From Haplomitrium mnioides (taxonomy: Eukaryota; Marchantiophyta; Haplomitriopsida; Calobryales), in contig JBNGIS010017758.1 of assembly GCA_049999725.1 (NCBI GenBank), positions 1 to 56,572 of the forward strand: 56,572 nt of DNA, given 5' to 3'. How positions within the stretch are numbered: position 1 is the first letter of the stretch; every line of letters begins with the position of its first letter. This document shows positions 1-11,589 of the stretch, piece by piece. Made by a program: the position numbers and the translations under genes. The notes under the pieces were generated by a model. It was not told the DNA's origin and searched no databases. It saw only the letters and a program-made list of their open reading frames with translations.

Positions 1-310
1 TCAGGAACAGAGAGCATTCACTCCCAGGATACCAGACTTGTGTCAAGGGATTGGACTCCCCCTTCAAGTGTGTTCCCAGGGTCTACTCAACTGATCCAAT
101 GTCCACTAATCTAACAAATCAAGAGGACACACATGTAGGAAGGAAATCTAACTACACATATATGGACAAAACTTATGTACAATATATGCAAGAGAAAACA
201 GAGTCCTTGAAGGCCCTATGGAATTCTAACTGATAATACTTCCCTTATGAGTCCCGCTGCCTTACAATTGCAGCCCAACAACCCACACACCCTCCTCTCC
301 AGATAGTTTT
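1..310 (-). mobile_element. Leader of a minus-strand gypsy element (element X)
   Basis: Read on the minus strand this stretch follows the LTR at 311-3389. It resembles the stretch that follows the LTR of the plus-strand gypsy element, around 48660-49160. Both contain a purine block ending in GGGGGAGTC preceded by a CCCTGGGAACA/CCCAGGGACA-like run. No coding region is convincing. I interpret it as the 5' leader of a second element (element X) whose body lies to the left of the window. The exact boundary with the LTR is not visible because I find no clear primer-binding site. Confidence 0.45.
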
Positions 311-3300
311 TTAACTTCCTTCACGAGAAGCCCTGCTTTTACTTCCTCAAGCTAGGAAGAGAGTTTCTTTTACTTCCACCTTTAGAAGACAGCTTTACTA
401 GCTGTAGGTAGCCCACTCCACCCTCAAGCCTCGATGGGTCTTACTATGCCCAGTGCACCGGCACTCGCACATGTCCCCCTCTCAGCTCCACTTGAAGAAT
501 AACACACCAGAGTGTTCTCCGAACACTCTAGGTTGATGCGCTTGCACAAGAGAATGCCGAGAGACTCCAAGCTCCTCACTTGGCAGCCTCTTCTTAGTTC
601 TCAGCCAACCGAAAACTCCTTCCAGCTATCGTATCAATAACCCTCCACCTTGGTCTGCCTACAAGGATGAGGTCACCTAGCTCTCCCCCCAGTCCTCCTC
701 TAAATCCCCCAGTTCCCCTTGAGCGAGTACCCCTACTTCACGTAGCCTTCACTGAATTATCGCCTTGCCTTACCATGCATAATTCCCCTTTCTTGCTATC
801 GATGTCGCGCCGCAATTGCCTGTGAAACGCCGAGACGACTCCAAGCTCCCTACCCGGCAGCCCCTCCTTAGTTCTCAGTCGATCGAAAACTCCTTCCAGG
901 TATCGTATTAGTAACCCTCCGCTCTGGTCTGCCTGCAAGGATGAGGTCACCTGGGTCTCCCCCCAATCCTTCTCTAAATCCCCCGGTTCCCCTTGAGCGA
1001 GTACCCCTACTTTACGTAGCCTTCAATGAATTATTGCCCTGCCTTACCATGCACAAATCTCGTGCCTCGCATTGCTATATCTCCAACAATTGCCCATGCA
1101 TCAACTCGAAGGAATTCGAAAGCAAACAATGTATACTCCCCTCGCGCGCTGCCCCTCGACACCTGATCCGATGAATAGTCGTTATTGCCGTTAGCTCGAA
1201 ACAAGGGACGACGACGCGTGGCTTCACTATTCGGTAATCTCATTACCACAGGATGGGAGAAAATGTCGCGTGTCCAGCAATTGGTCGAGGAAAATCCAAG
1301 GACAACGGTCACTTCGACAAGGAGCCCCGAGGAATCTTGCGAGAAGAGATTCCGCAGATTCCCTCAGGAGCAAGTCCGAAGAGACGCTTCGGAATCGAGT
1401 TCCGTAGTGCCCCACGGAATCGACTCCAAGGAATCTCCTTAGATCTTCCCGCAGATGCTTCTTTCTTCTCCTCGCGCCACGTCGTCCGCTGCACCGCCGT
1501 CCGACGCCGCCCCGCAAGGGGGTAGGCTGACCGTCGCGCTAACCTCTCACTTTGTAGTTGACCCGCACGTTGCCCGAGGTCAGGTGAGCTCTCCTCCTTG
1601 CGCCGCGTGTCCCGTGAATTGCCCCGGGGTCCATGCAGTCGCCACGTCCTCCGAAGGCCGCCGTCCGATGCCGGCCCGCAAAGGGGTAGGCGGACCGTCG
1701 AGTTGACCTCCTTCCGATGTTGACCCACGGAACCTTGCGTGCTTCCCAAGGTGCCACGTCATCCGAAAGGCGTCGTCCGATGCCGCCCCACAAAGGGGTA
1801 GGCGGACCATCGCGCGGACCCTTGTTCTGAAGTTGACCTTCGAAAACACATCCCGACTCCTCAGCGCGCCACGTTTCCGAAGCCTCCCGCGGACTCCATG
1901 CGCTCACCACGTCATCTGTAGAACCGCCGCGGACTTCCTCTGCCGAATAAGAACAGTGCTGATGTTGCCGTTTTGACGTACCTTCGAAGTAAGAACTACG
2001 CGCACCTGAGGTTAGCTTCGTTAACACTTCAGAAAGCTTGCTATAAGAACTACTCGGCCCTTTTGGACTGTTCGCCTTTTCGAACTTTCGGACGCCTGCC
2101 GCACCTCGTCGAACTTTCACCCTCCAGGTTGCCAAAGCAGTGAAGAGTCACCCTTTCAGCACCGGTAGCTCCTCCGTCGGTCGCACCGGCGTTAGCTTTG
2201 TTTTCCGGCTACTCTCATCTCGCTCGCCGATTCGCTGATATATCGTGCTTTCACCGTGCCCTTTGTTTCCCCGCACCGGATAGGCGCCATATCGCCCTTC
2301 TGGCTTAGCCTTCTTCCCGTTGGACGGTTTGTGTTGCGTCACCACTTTGCCACTGATGCGCGTTGTTCGAACCAATTCGCCGACAAGTCGCCTTTTTGCC
2401 ATCACTCGCTCCTATTCGGTCAAATCAGTGATCAGTCCCCCTTCTAGCTCTCCTCTGTGTTTCCTCTTGGCGAATCTGCGTTGGGTCGCCCCTTGGGCTT
2501 CCGCGCTCCTCCTCCTCTCGGATCTTCGATAGATCACCCTTCCGGCACTCTCTCGATTTCCTTCGGCCAGACCCACGATAAGTCGATGTTTCGGGCCCCT
2601 TTCCTTGCTCCCTTGTTGGGTTCCTCACGGATCCCTCTTAACCAGGCTCCCCACATCGTAAGACAGATCGAAACCAAGTTAAGTGGGCTCTCCACTTAGG
2701 GAGGCGCCTATCCGTAGATTCGCGGGCCTCCTGGTGCCACCATGTCGTCCGTGGAATCCCGCAAAGGGCCCTAGAGACGCCACGTTTCCGTGGAATCTCG
2801 CGAGACCTTTCGGGGACTCCACTCTTCCGCTAGGACTTACCGACTCGAATGGAGCGTTCGATCGGCCTCTACAGGGCTCGCTCTTGCTTGCGGGATCGAG
2901 GCGTCCCTCTTCCTTGGCCTTGCTCGCCCTCGTGACGATCTCACCTCCTCCTGTCAGCTCTTGATGCTTGCTTCCCGATTTGTGGCCGCTGCAGGATCCT
3001 CGTGATCTGCCTTTCTTCGGAGTGCCTTCGGGCTTCCTTGTTGTTGATCCCTTCTTCCTCCTCTTGTGATCGCCTCACCATGGGTGGCTGCTCTGTTTTT
3101 TCTCCCCAGGCTTTGATCCCCGCATCCTTCTTAGGCCCACAGATTCTCGTTGGTCTGCTTCGAATTTGAAAATATGGCCCCTCCCCTAGTTGGCGATCAC
3201 TTCTCTCCTTGCTCCTTTCCTCCGCCATGATCATGTTTCCCTCCCAAAACTCATGCGCCCTACTCTTATAAGATGTTTGAGGTAATTAGCTGTTCTTGAG

Positions 3301-3389
3301 AGGCCTTCACACTCGCAAAGGGGACATATGGCCAATGGTGCTTCTGATTTCGTGCATTCAGCTTTAGTGCTCCAAACCACCGGCTAACA
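311..3389 (-). repeat. 5' LTR of gypsy element X (minus strand)
   Basis: This is a long LTR of the same family as 6371-8962 and related to 46431-48690. Read on the minus strand it starts TGTTAGCC at 3389, comparable with the TGTCAACC start of element 1's LTR at 4030. It contains three degenerate subrepeats of about 110-155 bp around 1480-1850, each with GCCACGT(C/T), a TCCGA(C/T)GCCG block, AAAGGGGTAGGCGGACC and AGTTGACC. It also has three minus-strand GTAGTTCTTA-type motifs at about 1945-2050. The many short open frames on both strands are GC-rich LTR sequence and not genes. It sits immediately inside element 1's LTR, so it is most simply a nested insertion of a relative. Confidence 0.6.
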
Positions 3390-4030
3390 CACGTCTTCCG
3401 CAGAATCCCGTGAATTGCTCCGGAGACGCCACGTTTCTGTGGAATCTTGCGGGGCATTCAGGGAACTCCACGTTTCCGCTAGGATCCGCGGATTTGAAGA
3501 GAGAGCTCGATTGGCCCTTGCGGGGCGCGCTCTTGCTTGCGGGATCGAGGCGTCCCCCTTCCCTGGCCTAGCTTGCCCTTGTGACGATCTCGCCTCCTCA
3601 TTTCGTCTCTGATCCTTGCTTACTAATTTGTGGCCGCTACAGGACATGTCCACGATCTGCCTCCTCTGAGTGCCTTCAGATTTCTGCTTATAGATCCGTT
3701 CTTCCTTCTTCGATCGCTTTGCCTGGAGTGGGCATTTCCTTCTCTCCTACTCGGCCTCGATCCTCGCATACTCCTGAGGCCCATGGATTCTTGTTGGCCT
3801 GCTTCGGATTTTGAAATGGGACCCCTCCCTTGGCTGGCAATCACTGCTTTCTTCTCATCCTTCCGCCATGATCCTGTTTTCCTCCTCGGAATCATGCGCC
3901 CTGCTCTTATTAGTTGTTTGAGAGTAATCTGTGGCTCTTGAGAGGCCTTCACACTTGCCAAGGGTCATTGTGCCAGAGATTCTTCCGATTTCCTGAATTT
4001 TGCTTTAGGTACTTGAATCGTTGGTTGACA
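3390..4030 (-). repeat. First ~640 bp of the 3' LTR of gypsy element 1, interrupted by element X
   Basis: On the minus strand the LTR begins TGTCAACCAA at 4030, directly after the purine tract of element 1. It then matches 8530-8962 closely, including the GGCCGCTGCAGGACATGTCC and GGCCCACGGATTC regions. At 3390 the match breaks and a second LTR start follows. The five bases CACGT at 3390-3394 would be one copy of a target duplication if element X inserted here; the other copy is outside the window. Confidence 0.6.
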
Positions 4031-4150
4031 TAACTCCCCCTTAAAGTGTGAAGCGTCCTCGCAAATGCACTTCTTCTCCCTCAATTGGTGGGTGCCTCTA
4101 CTGTTGGTCACTAGCTTGAATTCTGTAACTCCTGCAAATCAACCCTACGA
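4031..4150 (-). other. Polypurine tract and 3' untranslated end of gypsy element 1
   Basis: Reverse-complemented, 4031-4050 reads CACACTTTAAGGGGGAGTTA and abuts the LTR start. The plus-strand element has the matching tract CACACTCAAAGGGGGAGTTA just before its own 3' LTR at 54776. The rest, with GTGTGAGTGTGTGT-like sequence, matches the plus-strand element's 3' end at 54560-54775. This identifies 3390-4030 as a 3' LTR and sets the minus orientation of the element. Confidence 0.75.
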
Positions 4151-5268
4151 AACACCCCCCACAAAACCCATACACACACACTCACATAACCGCTTACCTG
4201 TGCTAGTTGGACACCCTGGATGGGGTCATAGTTGGGCTCTTTTCCTTCTTCCCATGATTCTCATATTTTTCCGGTTTGTCGAAGTGCACATTGCTGTCCC
4301 CTGCTGGCATCAGAGTAGCCTGTTGAACCCCGCCTTCCTTTCGATGAGCTTCTTCGGACCTCCTCGTGTCCGCTTGCTCCATCCGATGAGGCACTTCGGA
4401 CTTGTCTCCTCTTCGGATTCTGGTGCCCTCACCTTTGACCTCATCTGTCGCTGATTCCCTCTACTGGTGCTCTGGTCTGTCATAGGCAGATAATTCATGT
4501 TGGTTGACAGACACCACACCCTCCTCTGACAGATCCTCCTCTGTCACCTCACTTACCATTTGCACCCAGTAGTGGTACTCCGAGTCCTCTTCTTCTTCGA
4601 ACCACTCACTGTCATACTCCACTTCAAACTGTGTTTCCCCCAAGTGAGGAGCAAGACCGTAATGCACTGTTGTTCTTTTCGAGGCCGAACACCAGTGGGG
4701 AGTTCCCTCAGTTATGCATCACTTTGGCCCCATACATCCACGGCCTACCTATCAACACTGGGTAAGGAGAAGCTCTAGCGGGTCGCATTACCAGATAATT
4801 CAGTTTGAACTCTTTTCTGCCTATGAAGGTTGGAATTCGGAGAAGAGATCCCAATGGCTTTACTCGCGACTCATCCGCCAGCCTCATGATTCGGGCTATA
4901 TGCTAGAATTCCGTGAATCCCAATTTGTGCGCTGTCTCCTCCACCATAATGTTGACTCTTGCGCCTCCATCTACGGGCACTAAGGACAATGTGTAACCTG
5001 CGATTTGGATGTCAATCTCAATGGCCCTCTTGTCCTCACAGACCAGTTGCAAATCTGCTAGAGCTCCCACCTTGGGTAGCCTCCTTCTCTTCTTCACTCC
5101 CATCAACAATTCTCGGAGCTGTCTCCGATACAGAGGGCTGTCCTTGATAAGTTGGCCCACTGTGGCCATGACAGGACAATTCCTTACATCCGCTTGAATG
5201 CTATAGGGGGTGGCTTTTGTCCCCTCTTCCGCAGCTGCAACAGTCTTTTGTTCCTCCTGGGTTCCCCC
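4151..5268 (-). pseudogene. Gypsy protease region with internal deletion of RT, RNase H and integrase
   Basis: Retropepsin-like region of element 1. The segment 4903-5169 carries the active-site-like motif VDGGARVNIM; retropepsins normally have D-S/T-G, and DGG-type sites are known in plant gypsy elements. A conserved acidic segment at 4461-4667, with EYHYWVQMVSE, is nearly identical to the plus-strand element around 51390-51425. At about 4290 the sequence jumps from the part corresponding to about 51670 of the plus-strand element to the part corresponding to about 54470 (GTGCACTTCGAC). About 2.8 kb encoding RT, RNase H and integrase is therefore missing. In-frame stops where the relative has Q or W, and a frameshift near 4680, show it is decayed. 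Confidence 0.75.
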
Positions 5269-6412
5269 CTATTGCTTCCAGACCTCCTTGAGGGTCTCTT
5301 TGACGACCCACTCTTCTTCAAGAGCCTCCAAACCCTCCAATTGCTTTTTCACCTGGTCCTGCTGCTCAAGGTAGAACCATTTTGGATTATCCCTTCGATA
5401 ATCCAAATCGCTTCGAGGCAAGGTCACCTGAGCCATTTTCTTCTTAGCTCTTCGCTCGGAGTTCCTCTGGCTTCTCTTCTTGGCCTTCGCCCGTGCTTGG
5501 CTCATCACCTGGAAACAATCCTCGGGAGTTGGCATCTCCCAGTCCGGCAATTCTGCTTCCTCCTCCATCTCCAAAGTAATTAGATGGACAGTTGCAGGGG
5601 GAGGAGGATTTGCACTTGGTCCATGAGCAGCATTTGGCCTTCTTTTTGGGCAATTCATGGCCACATGCCCCTCTTTTTTGCATTGGAAGCACAGGGAAGG
5701 CAGCTGGCCATAACCGCTCTTCCGCAGCTCGGGACAACTAGAGGAAATGTGGTCGGGTTGGCCACAATTCCAACAAACCATAATTGTCGTTCTATGAGAC
5801 TGATTAGTAGTCCACTGATTCATAGGCCCTACGTTCCCTCCTCCGGGCTTGCTCATAATTGTATGAGGTCCCCCACTGATCTGATATATTGTTTTTGGGG
5901 CCTCCTCCAGGACATACTCCACTTCCTCCCTAATGTACTCTAGCGCTTCTTCCGTCACATAGTGCACAACATTGGTGTTGTTTGGACATTCCTGGGGGGA
6001 ATGTCTGTGCTGCTTGCACCTGACGCACCAGACACCAAATCTTCTGGTTGGCAAAGGTCTGCCCTCCTGCTTGATTTCTGCCAAGAGTATGTTCATTGCC
6101 TCCATCTTGGCGCTCAGCTCCTCAACTCGATCCCTCCTCCTTGGCTTCTTGCTCGCCGTGGGTTCGGGTTCAGCTTTCTGGTATCTTCCTTTGCTGACGC
6201 CCTTGCGATGACTACTCTCCTTGGCCTGCTTCTTCTTCTTCAGGTCCTTCTTCTTTTTCTTCCTGTTGGGTGTCCTGTCCTCCTCTGAAATGCTGCTGCT
6301 GGACTCATTCTTGCTTTCCGAAGAGGACTCGAAACTCTGATCCGTCTCCTTGTCATTGTTTGAGGAGACAGTCTTCCCGTCTGCAGGTAGCTCACTCCAC
6401 CCCTGAGCCTCG
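5269..6412 (-). pseudogene. Gypsy gag-like protein (element 1) with two CCHC zinc knuckles
   Basis: Capsid/nucleocapsid polyprotein of a gypsy retrotransposon, which would package element RNA in cytoplasmic particles. From the methionine at 6105 there are 278 residues, but the frame stays open upstream to about 6412 through a Ser/Lys-rich stretch, so the start is uncertain. Two zinc knuckles are visible about 135-180 residues in: CWNCGQPDHISSSC and CFQCKKEGHVAMNC. A partial cysteine/histidine site (CVRCKQHRHSPQEC) lies near residue 25. The frame ends in a TAG that replaces Q: the plus-strand element has KQQGG where this one has KQ-stop-GG. Gag and protease were therefore probably one polyprotein. 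Confidence 0.8.
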
Positions 6413-8962
6413 ACGGGTCATCCCGCGCAGTGTGCATGCACTAACGCAGCCCCCCCCCCCCCCCCCCCCCTCCACATGAAGAATCACACCAGAGTGTACT
6501 CCGAACACTCTGGGCTGATGCGCTTGCACAAGAAAATGCCGAGACGACTCCAAGCTCCTCACTTGGCAGCCTCTCCTTAGTTCTCAGCAGGCCAGAATCC
6601 CTTTGAACTATCGTATCGGTCCACCTCTACTATGGTCCACTAGCAAGGACGAGTTCACTTGGATCGCTCGAGCACCCAGAGCTCCTCACTCTGCGATTAT
6701 CGGGGCCCCTCTTGTCCACCTCCGAATCCCCTTGGTCCTCTAGAGCTAGTACACCCGCTTCACGTAATTCCTCACTGAATTCTCACTCTTGCCTTACCAT
6801 GCGCGATTTCCCTGTCTTGCGGTTGCTGTCGCTTCCTACAATCGCCAGTGCATCAACCTGAACAAATTCAAAGGCCATTGAGGTATACCACCCCCCCCCC
6901 CCGCGCGCACTGATCCCGCAAGCCCGATCCGATGAATAGTCGTTAATCTCGTTGGCTCGGAGTAGGAGGTGACGACGCGTGTCTCTTGCGGTCGTTATTC
7001 TCGTTATAACGGAATAGGAGAAGGCACCGCGTGTCTTGTCGAGCGGCTAGGAAAATCCAAGTACAATGGTAATGTTAGAGGGAGTCCGAAGAATCTCGCG
7101 GGTCAAGATTCTGTAGATTCCTGATGAGCCAAGTCTGAAGGGTTCTTCGGAACAGAGTTTTGAAGCACCCCACAGAACCCAGTCCACTGAATCTCCAAAG
7201 ATTCCTTCGCAAATCCTAGGTCGTTCTCCGCGCGCCATGTCATCCGCTGCACCGCTGTCCGACGCCGTCCCGCAAGGGAGTCGACTGACCGTCGCACCGA
7301 CCTTCCCTTCTGAAGTTGACCCGCTCACGGCCCGAGGTCCGATGAGCTCTCACCTGCTGCTGCGTGTCCTCTGACTTTGCTCGAGGCTCCCCGAGTCGCC
7401 ACGTCATCCAAAAGGCGTTGTTCGATGCCGCCCCGCAAAAACGTAGGCGGACCGTCGGCTGACTTCCTTTCAAGGTTGACCCACAGATTCCTCTCCTCAC
7501 ATCTTAGAGCGCCATGTAGTCCGAAGGCCGCCGCCTGACGCCGCCCTGCAAGGGGGTAGGCGGATCGTCGCGCTGACCCTTCTTCCGAAGTTGACCCGTG
7601 GACTTCCCTCTCCTTCGTCTACGTTTTTGAAACCCTCCACGGACTCCCTACACTCGCCACGTCACCGAAGAACCTCTGCGGACTCCCTATGTTCGCCACA
7701 TCATCCGAAGAACCTCTATAGACTCCTTGTGCTCGTCGAGTAAGAACTTGTGCCAATGTCGCCGTTTCATCATTCCTTCAAAATAAGAACTATGCGCGCA
7801 CCCGAGGCTCCTTTCGTTAACTTTTCTAAAAGCTCGATATAAGAACTACAATGCCTTTTTGGATCGTTCGCCCCTCTGTCGAACTTTCGGATGTTGGGGC
7901 CGTACCCCGTCGAACTTTCTCCCTTGGTCATGTCAAAGCTGCAAAGAATCACCCTTTTGGCGCCGCTTGCTCCTCCGTCAGTCGCACTTGCGTTAACTTG
8001 ATTTTCTGGTCGACTTCATCTTGCTCCCTGATTCATCAATACATCGCCTTTTTGGAGTATCCCTCGTTTCTCCCAACTAAATCGGCGCCATATCGCCCTT
8101 TTGGCTCAGCCTTCTTCCCATTGGATGGTTTGCGATGGATCACCGTTTCAGCCTTGCCGCTCTTCGTTGAACCGGATTGTCGATAAGTTGCCTTTTCGCC
8201 TCCACTCTCTCTTTGTCGAACCGTTCAGTGATTTGTCCCTCTTTCGGCTCTCCTATGCTTTTCCTCCTGTTAGATCCACGCTAAGTCGCCCCTTCGGCTT
8301 CCTCGATTTGCCTCCACTCGGATCTCCGATAAATCACCCTTCCGGCACTCTTTCGTTTTCCTTCGGCCAGACCCACAATATGTCACCATTTTGGGCCTTC
8401 CTCCTTGCTCCCTGGTTGGACTCTTGGCGGATCCCTATTAAGTGGGGTCCCTATGTCGTAAGACGGATCGGAACCCTGTTAAGCGAGATCCCCATTTAGG
8501 AAGGCGGCTTCCCACAGATCTTCGGACTCCTTAAGGCTACCACGTCTTCTGCAAAATCCCATGAATCGCTCCGCAGACGCCACGTTTACGTGGAATCTCG
8601 CGAGGCGTTCAGGGAACTCCATGTTTCCGCTAGGATCCGCGGATTCGAAGAGAGAGCTTGATCGGCCCTTGCGGGACGCACTCCTGCTTGCGGGATTGAG
8701 GCGTCCCCCTTCCCTGGCCTAGCTCGCCCTTGTGACGATTTCGCCTCCTCATTTCATTTTGTCCCCGATCCTTACTTACTGATTTGTGGCCGCTGCAGGA
8801 CATGTCCGCAATCTACCTCCTCTAAGTGCCTTCGGATTTCTACTTATGGATCCGTTCTTCCTTCTTGGATCGCTTTGTCTAGAGTGGGCGTTCCCTTCTC
8901 CCCTGCTCGGCCTCAATCCCCGCATCCTCTTGAGGCCCACGGATTCTTACTGGGAAATGGGA
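6371..8962 (-). repeat. 5' LTR of gypsy element 1, truncated at its outer end
   Basis: It matches 311-3389 and 3390-4030 throughout: three GTCCGA...GGGGTAGGCGGACCGTCG subrepeats at about 7230-7580, three GTAGTTCTTA-type motifs (minus sense) at about 7738-7835, and the region shared with 3390-3820 at 8530-8962. About 200 bp corresponding to 3820-4030 are missing at the outer end, where unrelated sequence begins. At the inner end the LTR runs almost directly into gag. The roughly 1.1 kb leader seen in the plus-strand element is absent, so a second deletion is likely. It contains a run of 21 C at 6450-6470 and of 12 C at 6891-6902. Confidence 0.7.
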
Positions 8963-11589
8963 AAGTAGCATGCTCGATGAAGGCAGTAATAGGAAAAGCA
9001 TTTTTTCAGCTCAGAGTTTGACAAAGAGTAGACATTGGGACAAAAGATACGAATCCGCTGAGAGTGGGGCTGCTAGGAAGGGACAGTTGGATATGAGAGG
9101 TGGGCACCAAAATCCTTGCATGGGAAGATCTTGATTGTGGAAGGGGTCATTTTGGGCAACACGGTCAATCCTGAGTTCTCACATATTGTTGGACATTCAT
9201 CAATACAAGTGTGGGTCTATATGGCGACATTCGGCTTTGACATAGGTGCGCAGTTGAGATAAGAAGGGCATATGGACGCTGGGAAGACCGATTTGAATCA
9301 TCCGATAAGTCTCTGTGCAGCACTTCTGAGTGACTTCTTGGGTAACAATCCAGCTATAAGCGGTAGCCATGAAGTGACTTAGAGGTGAGTGAGAAGAAAA
9401 CAAAGAGGCCGCATGAGGAGTCGACGCGCTCGGGAGGACAACGTTGTAGCATCCAATGGATTTGAGAAGGTCACGAGCGATAGAGGGGTTAGAGCAGGGT
9501 GTAAAAGACAGAAGCTCGTAGGTGATTTGGTGGCAGCGCAACCTCTGTATTCAGCCGGACAGACTCGTTGCTTCGAATCAGTGGGAGTAAAATATAAGAA
9601 AGAAGATTGAAGGCCTTGGAGAAGGGAAATGTTATCGATAGAGCAAACAAAAGAAAAATGAGGGGAGGACAAATTTTCTCCTCCTTCGATATTTAGGCTG
9701 TTGTGAATTCTGGTTGTCCTTGGAAATCAGCCATCGACAGACCTGCGTTCATCGACAGATTTGCGTTCACAAATCTGCAGCTAGAAGAAATGTTGAATGA
9801 TCATGCAGAGTCGCAAGCTTCTTCCCCACTGAATCGATTGAAGTTCTGTACTCGCACAACAGATGGACAGTAGCCCAACCATTGACCATGGGAAGGAATT
9901 AAGAACCAGTCGGACGAAGATTCGAAGATCGAAATAACGTGACAAAGAGAAGGAGCCAGAATGTCAGAATCTAAGATCTAAAGACAACATGAAAAAAGGA
10001 GAAAGAGAGGTGCCTTGTCATATTCTAGCCAGGAATTTGTCTTCAACCCTCGTTTCTATCGAAGAAATTGTTCCTCCACACCAGCTATCTATTGAGAAAG
10101 TAGTATAGAAGACATGGTAGGGGAAAGAGCTTTCTAGGTAAAATTTGAGATGGATGATTTTAGAAACTAGCTCTATGTGGGGCCAAGATTCGACAATTCA
10201 TACAGAAGTTAGAGAGCAAGGAAAGAGGATCCACTCAGAAATCAAGAAAAGAACATGGTGGTGAATGCTTTGCAAACAATTCAAAGTGAAGAAGGAAGAC
10301 CGTTGGGGAGTGGTTGCAGTGACCTCATAAACTAGTATACACAAGGAAGTTGAGTCCATTTATAGAAGGAGTACGGTGAAACAAATGCACTCAGAGGCTT
10401 GTGAAAAAGACAGAATGAGATATGGAAGGGCCATAATTGAACGGAAGAGTTTGCAGGTTGATGAAAAAAAATCAAGGATAGATAAGTGCAGTTACAGAGA
10501 ATGGTGAGGTGTAGGATGAGATAAGGGAAGTAGAGATACACAACTAATGGGTTGAGTAGCAAGGAGAAAGGACAAGAGGGGAGAAGAAAGATCGAAGTTG
10601 GAATAGCAAGGAGGAAGGTTTAAAAAGATCATTCAGAACACATTGGGGACCAGAAGTTAGCACTAACCAAAGGGTGTCGTGATTGAGCGATAAGAGAGGA
10701 TGGAGTGAAAAGGATGGTCGAATGGGGTCTAGAGAATTACGTGCTGAGTAAATGTCTACAAGTAAGAGGGATATTATCTCCGGTGGTTTGAAGAAGTTAC
10801 TTAAGTGCAAACTTGTGGCTAAAGATAGTGAAGACATACCCAAGGCTTAGTCCATGTGGCTAGTAGCTAAGGTAACCGAAAGTAAATCTATTCGTTTGTT
10901 TTGTATTTTGTTCGTGAGTATAGTGTTGTGTTCTTTTATTCTTTGTTATTTTATCAGATTGTGTTATGTGCTATGAATTGAGGCTGGAGCTCTATTTGTC
11001 TTTTGTTGTGAGGACTGAGTCCAAAGAGGAGCAAAAGTGTTGTTCGAGTGGGAACACAAGAGAGAGTAGAGTTAGAGCAGCGAGTTCTTGTTGTTTATAA
11101 CCCCAAGGGGAATCATATGATCTGAAACTGTATTTGTGATTGGCTCTCATTTAAACCATTATTCAATAAAGTACGATTCTGTCATTGTGAATACATGTGA
11201 TTTCAATTTACACATCTTTCTTGGTTTGTCTTTCCTAGTTGAAACAATTAAAAATCAAACACTAGTGCTTTATTTCAATTCTGTATGGGCTGCTACTCCT
11301 GAGCCAAAAGACAAACCCGCATGCCAAAAGTTGTTTGTAGGTCCTTAATCGGTCATGGGGGAAGAAGCACCCTCACGATCCCTTGAGTCTTGGTGGACCT
11401 CACTACCACCACGACCATGAGTATCCCTAGATAGCCCGATCAGCGGGAGTCTTTACCTTGTCCCAACCCAGTGACTGAAATCTAGAAGTTAGGCATTATA
11501 CTACAACCGAACCGACCAATCCAAAGGGGCAGGGCTCCTCCCCCTATGCCTTGAGCCTCAAGACCTAACAGTAAGAGAAACATATTTTT
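8963..11589. other. 2.6 kb without a recognisable gene
   Basis: Purine-rich plus strand with scattered short frames on both strands (the longest is about 113 residues, at 9200-9541 minus) and no family motif that I recognise. The style (GAAGG-rich, AGAGAG runs, then T-rich sequence at 10900-11000) resembles the large LTR of element 3, so a degenerate LTR or leader is possible. A weak tRNA-like segment lies at about 11430-11520 on the minus strand. The left edge truncates element 1's LTR and the right edge truncates a DUF7869-like gene copy, so it probably marks one or more deletions or insertions. Confidence 0.4.

Noticed and set aside
1309-1749. Arg/Ser-rich ORFs around 1.0-2.1 kb on both strands
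   Set aside because: GC-rich LTR subrepeats with overlapping frames; no motif, and the corresponding LTRs at 7.0-7.6 and 47.3-47.6 kb do not keep the same frames.
6450-6470. 21-base C run as a functional G-quadruplex
   Set aside because: A homopolymer in a decayed LTR, absent from the other LTRs (about 477 and 48550); slippage or sequencing artefact is simpler.
9200-9672. Two overlapping minus-strand ORFs as a gene
   Set aside because: No domain, no homologous block elsewhere in the window, and composition like surrounding non-coding repeat.
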